DNA of 64,000 nt from Spinacia oleracea (lineage: Eukaryota > Streptophyta > Magnoliopsida > Caryophyllales > Amaranthaceae). Every line of letters begins with the position of its first letter. Position 1 is the first letter of the stretch. The stretch covers positions 106,612,141 through 106,676,140 of the forward strand of contig NC_079487.1 in assembly GCF_020520425.1 (NCBI RefSeq). Direction: 5' to 3'. The notes beneath the pieces are model-generated. The model ran no database searches, was not told the origin of the DNA, and saw nothing but the letters and a program-made list of their open reading frames with translations. Shown here piece after piece: positions 46,767 through 56,291 of the stretch. A program made the translations under genes and the position numbers.

Positions 46767-46914
46767 ATCTCAGAATGTCCCCAAAAATCATTGAATCAAA
46801 CCCTTTCCAATTAAACTTAGCTCCTGAAAAACATCATGGATGCTAATGGTGCATGAGTTTGATTGAAAAACAAAGGGTTTGACACTCATAAAATGAAGAC
46901 TCATCACAGATCAC
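46767..46914. ncRNA. foldback B1 (pre-miRNA-like)
   Basis: The 5' arm 46793-46819 pairs with 46855-46883: TCAAACCCTTT with AAAGGGTTTGA and CAAT(T)AAACT with AGTTTGATTG, with an asymmetric bulge in the 3' arm. The scaffold is shared with B2 and B3: atctcagaatgtcccc at the left, gatgctaatggtgca near the loop, gactcatcacagatca at the right. Confidence 0.5.
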
Positions 46915-46941
46915 AAGGCATAAGTACAAAAACTTTATCAC

Positions 46942-47050
46942 ATCACATCTCTAAACACATCGGCATCCAAATGGAAAGAATGCATATCACATCATTTTCA
47001 GATGGAAATTCTTCCCAATTGGATGCCGATGTGCCAAAAGATGTAATGGA
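46942..47050. ncRNA. foldback A2 (pre-miRNA-like)
   Basis: The 5' arm 46956-46981 pairs with 47008-47033, 24 of 26 positions complementary, loop 26 nt. The lower stem extends outward (ctctaaac with ccaaaagatg). Relative to A1, the ATCC/GGAT pair replaces TTCA/TGAA in the same position of both arms. Confidence 0.55.
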
Positions 47051-47140
47051 CAAGGAAACAAGAACAAAGCAGTAAAAACAAGGAAGCAATGAACAAGGCA
47101 ACATCATTGACTCTCAGTTAAGTTGTTTTACATCATTGAC

Positions 47141-47275
47141 AGATTTGTTTCTAAATGATTTACAACCTCACCACCAATTCACCAAAGGGGATACTAGATC
47201 AATCAATGATGTGACATGATCTGTATTCCCTTTGCTGATTGGTGGTGAGGGACATGTTTAGAATCAAATATCTCA
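47141..47275. ncRNA. foldback C (pre-miRNA-like)
   Basis: The 5' arm 47166-47194 (starts cctcaccaccaatt) pairs with 47223-47250 (ends attggtggtgagg), with about three mismatches and one bulge over 28 positions. The loop is 28 nt. A lower stem pairs gatttgtttctaaa with tttagaatcaaat. Confidence 0.55.
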
Positions 47276-47388
47276 GGTTATCAACACATACATCACAGAA
47301 TATCAACACTAACATCATTGAATATCAGAAACACATTATACATGTTTTGCAATACATGAATTGCCTCTCCTGTCTAACCTGACATAAG

Positions 47389-47534
47389 ATCTCAGAATGT
47401 CCCCAAGCATCATTGACACAAACCCTATCCCCTAACACTTAGCTCCGGAAGAGCATCAATGATGCTAATGGTGCACAAGTGTTATTGGAACATTGGGTTT
47501 GAGTCTCAGCAAATGAAAGACTCATCACAGATCA
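47389..47534. ncRNA. foldback B2 (pre-miRNA-like)
   Basis: The 5' arm 47415-47441 pairs with 47476-47505: CAAACCC with GGGTTTG and TAACACTT with AAGTGTTA, with a 3'-arm bulge as in B1. Same outer scaffold and loop phrase as B1 and B3. Confidence 0.5.
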
Positions 47535-47555
47535 AGCATAACAATAACAATCAAC

Positions 47556-47657
47556 AATGCATCAGATCACCATGAACTGATCAAAACATAGGGTTTGAAC
47601 CTCATCAAATGAAAGACTCATCACAGACCTCCACTGATTCATGGGACATGAAGCATT
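47556..47657. ncRNA. foldback E (weaker)
   Basis: The 5' arm 47556-47580 (aatgcatcagatcaccatgaa) pairs imperfectly with 47632-47657 (ttcatgggacatgaagcatt). The loop contains a stray B-type 3' half (catagggtttgaacctcatcaaatgaaag...), so this may be a rearranged B module. Confidence 0.35.
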
Positions 47658-47740
47658 AAACAGATCATTAACATGTAGGGTTTCATTTCTCAGACATATT
47701 GACACACATCATTGATCAAGTAGTTTCAATACTATCATAT

Positions 47741-47830
47741 CTTTAACATTCTTCTGCCGAACGGAATGATTGATATTCACATTCCATTGTGTGAAATGAC
47801 ATTCACTCCGTTCGACAAAAGAAGTTAAAG
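47741..47830. ncRNA. foldback D (pre-miRNA-like)
   Basis: The 5' arm 47741-47770 (ctttaacattcttctgccga...) pairs with 47801-47830 (ccgttcgacaaaagaagtta...), about 25 paired positions with a few mismatches and a 2-nt offset. The 30-nt loop has its own small stem (tattcaca with tgtgaaat). Confidence 0.55.
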
Positions 47831-47902
47831 GACAATTATCAAAACAAAGATCTCAGAATATCAACAATCACATCATTGAAGATCACAAACCTCCTAATAT
47901 TG

Positions 47903-48052
47903 ATCTCAGAATGTCCCCAAGCATCATTAAAACAACTCCAAACCACAAACACTTAGCGCCCGAGAAATATCATTACTGATACTAATGGCAGCACGAGCAT
48001 TTGTGGTTAGTTGGACTTGTTCCTCAGCAAAAAAAAGACTCATCATCGATCA
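47903..48052. ncRNA. foldback B3 (pre-miRNA-like)
   Basis: The 5' arm 47931-47953 pairs with 47996-48021: AACAA.TCCAA with TTGGA.TTGTT and ACCACAAA with TTTGTGGT, with a 3-nt bulge. It has the same scaffold as B1 and B2 but an almost wholly different arm sequence. Confidence 0.5.
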
Positions 48053-48544
48053 CAACAAATAAAGGGACATTATTGTATCCTAAAGGGACATGCTTGGACA
48101 TTAAGCATTCAACACCAGGCCACACTGAGAGGACTGAAATAACCCAAACCCTATCCCCAAATTATGATCATTTCATGCCCTGACTAATCCAAAACATAGT
48201 TATACTGATCAAATCTCATACTCACCAAAGCATCATATTTATCATACACAAAACATACCATAAAACAGGGGACATTAAGCCATCAAATCATGTTCATCAC
48301 ACAGACAACATTCCACAAAATTTCATAACCATATGGAAACACCATCATCCAATCATCATTATCAATATCAATTCCATAACATCAATATCTAACATCAACA
48401 TCCATACAACTAATCACAACATCATCATCCAAACAACAACACCCCTGGCCAACAACAGATCACAGTTGTTGGCATCCACCTTATGACTCCACAGCTAGCC
48501 AGCATTCAATAAAATGAAAAAAGGGAGAAAGGAGACAGACTTAT

Positions 48545-49641
48545 CTAAGCATCATCAGACGCTGAAGCCGATTTTTTTCCCTTCCCTCCTTTCTTTGAGG
48601 AGGGATAACCAGATGAAAGTTGTCCTGGAGACCCAACAGCATCACCATTCTCATTTTCACACTCTCCAACATACACCAGATCAAATGAATCAGACCCACT
48701 TGGTTCCTTGCAATCAACAGGGGACAAACAACATGATTAGTGCCCTCATAAAATAACAGGGGACCATGAATTAAAATCAGATTTAATCAAACAACTCAAA
48801 ATAAAGTTCCAAATAATTTCAGATCACCATGGTTACCACATGCAATGAGATAAATGAGAGCAAATACATCCAGATCCCATTTTTAACCACATGCAATGGG
48901 AAATCAGATCAACAAAACACAGGAATATTCCGATTTTCTTCAAATAATTTCCAAATACCTCCAAATAAAATCAGAACTCAATTTTAACAACATGCAATGA
49001 AAAAACAGATCACAAAATACCCATAGAACTCAATTTTAACAACATGCAATGAGAAAACAGAGCAAAGAATAACATAAAAAGCCCGAATGAATCCAACAGA
49101 TCTCCAAAAAATTCTTTTAAATTTCGAAATAATACCAGATCTGCATTTTTAACACATGCAATGGGAAATCGGACCAACTTATCCAAAAAATAATCCGAGT
49201 TTAATGAACAATACTCCAAATAAATCCAACATTTATCAAATCCCACTTTTTTACACATGCAAACAATCATCAAACCATTTTATTAAAACCGACATCAATA
49301 ACCCTTAAAAAATCGCAAAAAATCAAAAGTAATACCTCATCGGAATCTCCTTCACCGAAAAAACGCAGATCTGAGGGAGTGGGTTTCCGATCGTCATATT
49401 TTGACTCAACCTCCTCTCCTGGCTCCACTTCCCTCTTCCGAAACCATTCTTCCAAATAGTTTCGAGTACTCGTATTTTCTTTTTGGGCCAAATACAGATT
49501 GTTTTTATATTCGGCGGAGTAGGAATGCTCGTTATTGGGACAGTTGCACTTGGATCCCCAATCACAGTTGGAATCGGGGATTCTTTGACCAGTAGTTCCC
49601 ACCCCAGAATCACCTCGAGTTCTAGAAAAAGAAGAACCCAT
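48545..49641 (-). CDS. second gene of the mariner-like element, unknown protein (2 exons)
   Basis: Exon 1 (49641-49336, ATG at 49641) ends at a GAG|GTATTAC donor. Exon 2 (48706-48545) joins in frame after a CAAG acceptor and ends TAG, giving about 155 aa. The protein starts MGSSFSRTRGDSG and has two Cys pairs (NCDWGSKCNC). A charged YLEEWFRKREVEPGEE segment and an acidic exon end follow, then a Lys/Ser-rich basic tail (KKGGKGKKSASASDDA). I recognise no family, though the short Cys-rich N-terminus recalls small zinc-finger accessory proteins. The upstream minus-strand leader is TC-rich with aaccctaggttttcc-like plant leader sequence. It converges on the transposase across the hairpin array. 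The acceptor is weak, so exon 2 is tentative. Confidence 0.5.
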
Positions 49642-49844
49642 AACGTACCAGAAAAACAAAGATCAGCGACGATTAGGGACCAAAAAGGGGACAAAAATAG
49701 AGGGGATCTGATCGGAAAATCAATCCGAGTAATTTGTATGAAAGTTTTTCGGCAAAAACGTTTCAGATTTGTGAGATTTGGAGAGGAAAACCCAGATCAG
49801 AGGCGGAAAACCTAGGGTTTTCTCAAGAACAGGGGAGGGATTTT

Positions 49845-49935
49845 AAGAGAGAGAGAGAGTGAAATAAGAGAGAGAGAGAGATCCGAAGAGGTGAGAGAGA
49901 GAAATCAGAATGAGAGAGAGAGAGATCAGAATGAG
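49845..49935. repeat. (GA)n microsatellite, TC-rich leader of the antisense gene
   Basis: Imperfect gagagaga runs. On the minus strand these are CT runs upstream of the 49641 ATG, a common feature of plant 5' UTRs. Confidence 0.75.
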
Positions 49936-50671
49936 AGAGTGAAATCAGAGGGATGAAAGGGATGGGTAATAAAGGGAGGGGGGGTAGGGTTAGGTTAAAT
50001 AATTAAATAAGGTGGGTGGGGTAAAAGTGGGTGGGAAAGGGTAGAATCTTAGGGTATTTTTTGTAAATATTGGGGAATCTTAGGGTAAATTGGTAAAAAA
50101 ACTATGGCCAAAAATAGTAAAGATTCAGTAGGGGAACAACAAAAAGAAACGCCAAAAAAGGAAATGGGAACAACAAAAAGGAATGGAGGGAGTAATATAT
50201 ACAACTCCATATAAAAACAAACACTCAAATAATTAAAAAAAATCTGAAATAAAATTCATCCAAAATCAAACACGTACTAATCTAAAATAAAATTCAATCC
50301 AAATTAAACATTAATCCAATATTAGAGAGTCACGTAGGAAATCTAATGGTTTCGGCTAATGAAAAATAAGATTACAAAATTATTTTTGAATTAAAAATGT
50401 CAAGTGCCATGTAGATAAATAATTAGGCGCCACGTAGATATTTTTATTAATTAATTATTAATATTACGCATATGCAATTTCATTCGAAATCAAACACTCT
50501 AATAATTAAAAAATAAATATAAAATGAAAAAATTCAATCCAAAATTATAATATAACAGTTAATATAAATAGGAGTTTTACTTTAACTTAACAATTTAATA
50601 GAATCCTTGCATCGCACGGGCTAAAATCTAGTCTAAATATAACTTTTTATGAAATCTGGTAGACAATCTAA

Positions 50672-51472
50672 TCTAATGTATATATATTATATATAAATGA
50701 GGCATATTTGATGAAAAATTTGAGCGCCACCAAGGATTACTATGGGTTTCGGCCAATGAAAAATAAGATTTCTAATTTATTTTCGAATTAAAAAAATCAA
50801 GTTCCACGTAGATAAATAATTAGGTGTCAAGTATATATTTTAATTAATTAATTAATACTCCACAATTCCATCCAAAATCAAATACTTTAATAATTAAAAA
50901 AAAAATCTAAAAAAAAAAATTAATCCAAAATCAAACACTAATCTAAAATAAAAATTTGTCCAAAGTCAAACACTAAATAAATAATTAGGTGCCAAGTAGA
51001 TATTTTAATTAATTAATTAATAATATATATAACTCCATCCAAAATCAAATACTCTAATAAGTAAAAATAAATCTAAAATAAAATTTAATCCAAAATCAAA
51101 CACTAACGTACCTATATAAAATAAAAATTTGTCCAAAGTCAAACACTAATCCAATATTAGAGCGCCACATAGGAAATCTAATGATTTCGGCCAATAAGAT
51201 TTCTAAATTGTTTTTGAAATAAAAAAGGTCGAGTGCCATGTAAATAAATAATTAGGTGTCACGTAGATATTTTAATTAACTATTTACTTATATATACAAC
51301 TCTATCCAAAATCAAACACGCTAATAACTAAAATAAACAAATAAATAATGAAATTCAATTCAAAATCAAACACTAATTTAATCTAATATTTAAAATATAG
51401 CAGTTGTAATAGGATTTTTATTTTAACTTAACGATTTAATGAAATTCGTGCATCGCACGGGCTAAAATCTAG
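50672..51472 (+). mobile_element. Helitron-like element, 801 bp
   Basis: It starts TCTAATGTATATATA after an A and ends CTAG before T (51473). The terminal hairpin CGTGC-ATC-GCACG is at 51447-51459. It contains three repeats of the window's Helitron module (gagcgccac...ttcggcc...aggtg(c/t)ca(c/a)gtagatattttaatt). Non-coding. Confidence 0.75.
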
Positions 51473-51763
51473 TATCATCAATCAATACCTAGTATTTAAA
51501 AAACATAACCATCATCATTTCAATGACACACAAGAACACCATCTTGAAGACACGTGTCCATACCTTATTAATTTTTCTATTTATTTTTTGTTTTTGCTAA
51601 TTGTTCATGTTCTCAGTATTTAGACACGTGTCCATACCTTATTAATTTTAGACACGTGTCCATAACTTATTAATTTGTTCATTATTCCGGCCACTTTATT
51701 GCCATTAGTTTTCATGTAGTATACTACTACTAATCTCCGTCTCTTTAATTTATTAGAATTATA

Positions 51764-52798
51764 CTCCCTCCGTCCCATATTTATACCCATGTTGACTAAA
51801 AACACGGGATTTAAGAAAAATGGAATATAGTACAGGAAAAATTGGAATATAGTACTCCATCCGTCCCTTAATACTCGCACCGGTTTGACCGATTCGGAGG
51901 TTAAGACACTTGAATTGACTTATTAATTTAATGGGCGTTAGAGCAAGATTAGCGGTAGTCTGAGCAATAGTATGAGCAATAGTCTTATTGAGTATTAACT
52001 TAAGACCTCCCATTTAAGTGGAAGAGTATGACAAAAGTTTGAGCAAGAGTCTTGGAATTCCAAGACTCTACTTAAGACGTTTAAACAGTATATCCAATCT
52101 TAATTATTATTATTTATTCTTTTTTATTTTATTATTTTCATAAGTTTGAGGAGTCTTGAATGAGTACGAGGGGTGAAGTGGAAAAATTAAGTTTGAAAGG
52201 GTCTCAACAAGAATCTGATTAATTAAAAATTAATAAAAATTAATAAATAAAATGACGTGGAAGTCTTAGCTTATACTAGCGCTAATCTTGATCTTAGCTG
52301 ATGGTGAGTTGTTTTTTTAATATAGTTAGTGGGAAATGTGTAAGGGGTGGGGAGTGGTGAGTGGGGTTGTAAATTTTTAAATGAATTTTTTTGTAGGGAG
52401 TAGGGGTGTAGGTGGGTTAGTATGTTGATAAATAATATAATATTGGTAAAAATTTCCATTTATAAAAGCGGTGCAAGTATTAAGGGACGACTCGAATTGA
52501 AAAGGAAAGCGATGCGAGTATTAAAGGACGGAGGGAGTACATTGATAAACGGAGGGAGTACATTGATAATTGATTTGTATGATAAAGTGGAATATAGTAC
52601 ATAGAAAAGAGAATATAGTATATAAAGAATTGAAATATAGGACATGGGGAAAAGTTTTGTTGGATTTTCAATGCATTTTAAATTAATATATTACTTGGGA
52701 AAGTGGAAAATTTAATGGCCAAAAATAGAAACATGCATGACCATAATTTTGGAACGCTAAAAATAGAATTTTTTTTTATAAAAATGGGACGGAGGGAG
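51764..52798. mobile_element. Stowaway-like MITE containing another MITE
   Basis: The ends CTCCCTCCGTCCCAT and ATGGGACGGAGGGAG are inverted matches, flanked by TA on both sides (51762-51763 and 52799-52800). Removing the inner element leaves about 350 bp. The phrases tggaatatagtac recur on both sides of the inner insertion. Confidence 0.75.
51855..52537. mobile_element. Stowaway-like MITE nested in the previous one
   Basis: 683 bp with inverted ends CTCCATCCGTCCCTTAATACT and the reverse of gagtattaaaggacggaggg, TA on both sides. The inner subterminal agcggtgcaagtattaaggg (52467-52486) is a second copy of the terminal motif. A short duplicated tail (acggagggagtacattgata) follows at 52528-52568. 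Confidence 0.7.
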
Positions 52799-53560
52799 TA
52801 CCAAAAATTAGGATTAATACTTAACTTGATTTTGCCTAAACAACCGTCCCCTACCTCATATTCCCGTTCTTCAACTTCCCATTAACTCCCCAACCTTAAT
52901 TATTTTCAATGTCAATTTAATTTAATCCCCAAATCTTCTACCTATCTCCTGTAGCATTCATTCAAAATTTAATCTCCCACTAATATACTTTTTAACTGGT
53001 CCGTTTTAAAACGACAAGATATTATAGGGTGTTTTAATTCAACATTTCGATTGTTTATTTTCATGCATGCAATTCAAGTTGTATTACCACCTCTCTCCCC
53101 CACACCCCGCGCTATCCCTCTCTCTCTAAGCACATTGTTCTTGACTTTTCTTAATTTTGGGACGCTCAAAATAGAAATAGGAATATAGAAATGAGATGGA
53201 TGGAGTACCAAAAATTAGTATCGATAATCAACTTGATTATTCCTAAACAACAGTCCCGTTTTTCATCATCCATTAACTCTCCAACCTTAATTATTTTCAA
53301 TGTCAATTTAATTCAATCCCCAAATCTTATCTCATTCTCCTGTAGAGTTCATTCAAAATTTAACCTCCCACTAGTAGAATTTTGTACTGATCCTTTTTGA
53401 AACGGTAGGAGGTTATATATAGGGTGTTTTAATTCAACATTTTGATTTTTTATTTTCATGCATGCAATTCAAGTTGTAGTACCACCTCCCCCCCCCCCCC
53501 CCCCACCCCTCTCTCTCTCTCTCTGCACGTTGTTCTGGTTTTTTCTTAAGCATATTGGAA
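52743..53560. repeat. tandem segmental duplication, ~408-bp period
   Basis: Units at about 52743-53150 and 53151-53560 share ggagtaccaaaaatta, ccaaccttaattattttcaa, tgtcaatttaattcaatcc and catgcatgcaattcaagttg in order. The second unit carries a 17-C run (53488-53504) where the first has only a short C-rich stretch. Confidence 0.75.
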
Positions 53561-53659
53561 GTATATATGTTGTTTATTTTTCTTGCTTAATTAGTTGCAA
53601 TTCATTTTGTAGAGAAGGAGAATATTATAATGTATGGTTTCTATGTAAAAATGATTAAA

Positions 53660-54198
53660 GGTGGGCAAATCGTCTTCAACATTTTGAGAATTTTAGGTGG
53701 TTTATTTGTATATTTTTGTTGTTAGAGAACTTATATTTAGTTCTCCTATAAGAAATTTTTTGTCAACATAGTTTAATAGTTAGAATTTGTTAAGCCTTTC
53801 CCTTAATTGGATATCATGAGTATAGTCGTACAGTGTAACAATTTTATTTGATTTTTGTACAAATGATATGTTATTGGTGGTAATAAGTGATTTAAAGTGG
53901 GTCTATTTTTTCAGGGGAGATGAACATACGTAGAAAAATGTAATGATTAAAAAGACAAGACTACATAGGTCGTAAAGTTTTATTATTGTCATTTGGGTTA
54001 AACACCTTCTAACACCTGCTTAAAAACAACAGAACTTTTCAACTCCATTACACTACCAACATATAACCTACTTGTTCATCGAACGGACCCAAAAACTAGT
54101 TAATACTTAAGACATACGACAGTTACGACTATAGCTATCAACATTTGTAAAAATACATGTAGGGTTCTTTTTCAACCTCTAAAAGAAATTAAATAGTA
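53660..54198. other. intergenic, nothing recognised
   Basis: AT-rich sequence without a supported frame or terminal repeat. Confidence 0.45.
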
Positions 54199-54500
54199 CT
54201 CACTCTGTTCCTAAATGTTCTTCCAATTTTCCTTTGGCACATTTGTCAATGCACATTTTATATCCTTAATATCTCTAATCATGTGTAGTTAAAAATTATA
54301 AAATTTTTAAATTGTTAAGGTATTCATTGAGACAAATCTATCTCTAATCCCGTGTAATTAAAAATTATAAAAATTTCATATTGTTAAGGTATTCGTTGAA
54401 ACGAATCAAACAAGACCCAACATGACTATGTTATTTTCTTATACATTGGAAAAAATCTAAAAAAATTCTTCCGTGGGAAGAACATTAAGGAACAAGGGAG
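54199..54500. mobile_element. Stowaway-like MITE
   Basis: 302 bp, ends CTCACTCTGTTCCTAAATGTT and the inverted aacattaaggaacaagggag, TA on both sides. It contains an internal duplicated phrase (taattaaaaattataaaa, around 54290 and 54360). Confidence 0.7.
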
Positions 54501-54647
54501 TAATATAGATTAAAAGAAATGGGGAGAATCTTTATGTAACACGTAAAACACAAATTAGAAAATTAGCAGAATTTCACAATGATAAATGTAGTTAAATAAA
54601 CTCGAATGGAATAAGAAAAATTATAAATACAGGTGCTTTAAATCGTA

Positions 54648-55077
54648 CTCCCTCCATTTCTTTTTGATGTATCCATTTGGAATCTGGTGTGGTTTTTAAT
54701 AAAATTGGAATATTGGTTTGTATGGGTATAAGTGTAATGATTGGGTGTAAGAGAAATGATTGGGTGTAAGAGATTATAATAAATAAAGGAGTGAGAAAAT
54801 AATAAAGAAATAAGGTAAGAGAGAGGAGTGATAATGATGGGTGATAAAGGAGGTGAGAGAGTGGGTATATGGGGAAGGGAAAAGAATTAAATATTATGGG
54901 TGGGGAAAATTAGGTGGGAATATGGGTAGAATCTTTAGGTATTTTGGTAATTAGATAGAAATGTAAGGGTATTTTAGGATAAAATGTATGTCCAAAAATA
55001 GAATAGATTCTAAATGGATACAACAATATAAAACGCTTAAAATGAAAACGGATACAAAAAAAAAGAAACGGAGGGAG
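54648..55077. mobile_element. 430-bp MITE derived from the mariner-like element family
   Basis: The ends CTCCCTCCATTTC and GAAACGGAGGGAG are flanked by TA. The left interior repeats the 44.1-kb element's gggtgtaag...atgattgggtgtaag phrases. The right interior repeats gggtagaatctt(a/t)ggtattt, aggataaa and ccaaaaata(g/gt)...gattc found at 50040-50130. It looks like an internal-deletion derivative. Confidence 0.8.
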
Positions 55078-55079
55078 TA

Positions 55080-55949
55080 ATTTGGTAAATAAGGGTTGAT
55101 TATAAGTATACCAAGGTACAAGATAGAGATGTTGTGATCTGAAATATTATTTGAGACTATAGCTACATACGTAGTAATACTTAGATTGATTACATATCAA
55201 CCCTTTATAAACCTTACTAAACAAAAATTAAACAAGCTAGGCCTAGGGTACAATATTATAATTAAAAAAAGGGAAAAGTCATAGTAATGACATAGGGTGA
55301 TAAAGATAATTAAAGAAGATAAGTAGTAATTAACGTTGATAATTGCAAGATGATAAATGAGTCAATTATGGGATTAAGAATAAGATGACATGTACATCCA
55401 TTGGTAGCCACATACATCAGTCATCCATTTGATAAACTTTTTAATAACGTTAATGATGTTAATTAAAATTAGCTTGGATAACTGGATAAGCAATTAGCTC
55501 GATTTTCATACAAACACCTTAATTATCTAATTATTTATTTATTTATTAATTAGCTTGGATAATCAACCCTTTATAAGTGTAATGGATGAAGTAACTTGCT
55601 TATAATTTCAATGACCTATTTATAAACGAACGTGTTACTTTGCGTATATGTAAAGAAATTGTTCCTCTACTTCCAAAATTAATCTCGCAATTTATTTATT
55701 TTTTAAAATAAAATAGTTGCATATTACTATTACATAACTACACATAAATGCATAACAATCTTAACACATACGTTAAAACAACAATCAACATCTCCAAAAT
55801 ATGAGATAGAGTTATCTTAATTAACACCGTACGTACTTTAAAACAAGAATCAAAATAGCTATCCTATAGAATAAAATATCATATGAATATGAGATAGATT
55901 ACAGAAGTTTATAGGACTTAGAAAACCTAAGCACGTTGTCTTTCAATCT
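55080..55949. other. intergenic, nothing recognised
   Basis: AT-rich. Only a short duplicated attagcttggata phrase (about 55470 and 55550) stands out. Confidence 0.45.
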
Positions 55950-56291
55950 TCATTGCTCTTTATTTAGTAAGGCTTCCAAAGTAGTTTCGAGTCTGTATAC
56001 CCTCTTACGCAAATCATCAATTTCTTCATGAGCTCTTTTCTCAGACTTCTGAAGCAAATCCTTTTCACGCTTTACAACATAAAGCTCCATGTTCAATTTC
56101 CGTGTGAGTTCCTCAGCTGTGTTCACAGATTCAGCACTTTCCCGCAGCTTCTTTTCGTACCCAACTATGAGCTCAATGTTCCGTGCTAAAACTCCATTCC
56201 TTTCCTCCATTAGATCGATGATCAAATTCTTCCCTAAACCTCTTGCTAAAATATGGGGGAAACTATATTTGATTTGCCTCCTGTTATTCAT
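55950..56291 (-). CDS. small coiled-coil protein, 113 aa, unknown
   Basis: ATG at 56291. After a short N-terminus almost all of it is a heptad-rich coiled coil (YEKKLRESAESVNTAEELTRK, LYVVKREKDLLQKSEKRAHEE, LRKRVYRLETTLEALLNKEQ). It is codon-like and stop-free in an AT-rich background, which supports expression. The 730-bp gap to the divergent FAR1-type gene may be a shared promoter. I do not recognise the family; it may be an accessory gene of the adjacent MULE-type locus or a fragment of a larger coiled-coil protein. Confidence 0.5.
   Translation of the reverse strand: MNNRRQIKYSFPHILARGLGKNLIIDLMEERNGVLARNIELIVGYEKKLRESAESVNTAEELTRKLNMELYVVKREKDLLQKSEKRAHEEIDDLRKRVYRLETTLEALLNKEQ

Larger units (their letters stand above)
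44059..50192 (+). mobile_element. complete mariner-like element (DD39D), 6.1 kb
   Basis: Perfect 23-bp terminal inverted repeats starting CTCCCTCCATTCCTTTTTG are flanked by TA (44057-44058 and 50193-50194), the Tc1/mariner target. Order: transposase gene (+), a noncoding hairpin array (46589-48052), then a two-exon gene on the opposite strand (48545-49641). At 6.1 kb it seems long for a plant mariner-like element, with about half its length outside the transposase. The intact transposase frame and perfect ends suggest recent activity. It is inserted inside a Helitron. Confidence 0.93.
43250..50631 (+). mobile_element. Helitron-like tandem, interrupted by the mariner-like element
   Basis: It starts TCTAAAATTAAAAGG after an A and ends with a hairpin (TGC-ATC-GCA core), then ggctaaaatCTAG before T at 50632. 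An internal fossil 3' end (CCGTGC-ATC-GCAC, 43629-43642) that runs directly into a new 5'-like segment (aaaggagacatagttgctg, 43653) shows that two copies are fused head to tail. Modules of ~250 bp (gagcgccac...ttcggccaatgaaaaataag...gccacgtagatattttaatt...ccaaaatcaaacac) recur throughout. Net Helitron DNA without the 44059-50192 insertion is about 1.25 kb; non-coding. Confidence 0.6.

Noticed and set aside
46589-48052. Hairpins as nested MITEs
   Set aside because: Arms are only ~22-30 bp with short loops, no TA/TAA or longer target duplications flank them, and related hairpins share flanks and loops and differ in the arms, the reverse of what MITE copies show.
46461-48052. CRISPR-like array because of spaced repeats
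   Set aside because: The repeats are hairpin scaffolds of 100-150 bp at irregular spacing in a plant transposon; there are no short direct repeats of constant length and no cas genes.
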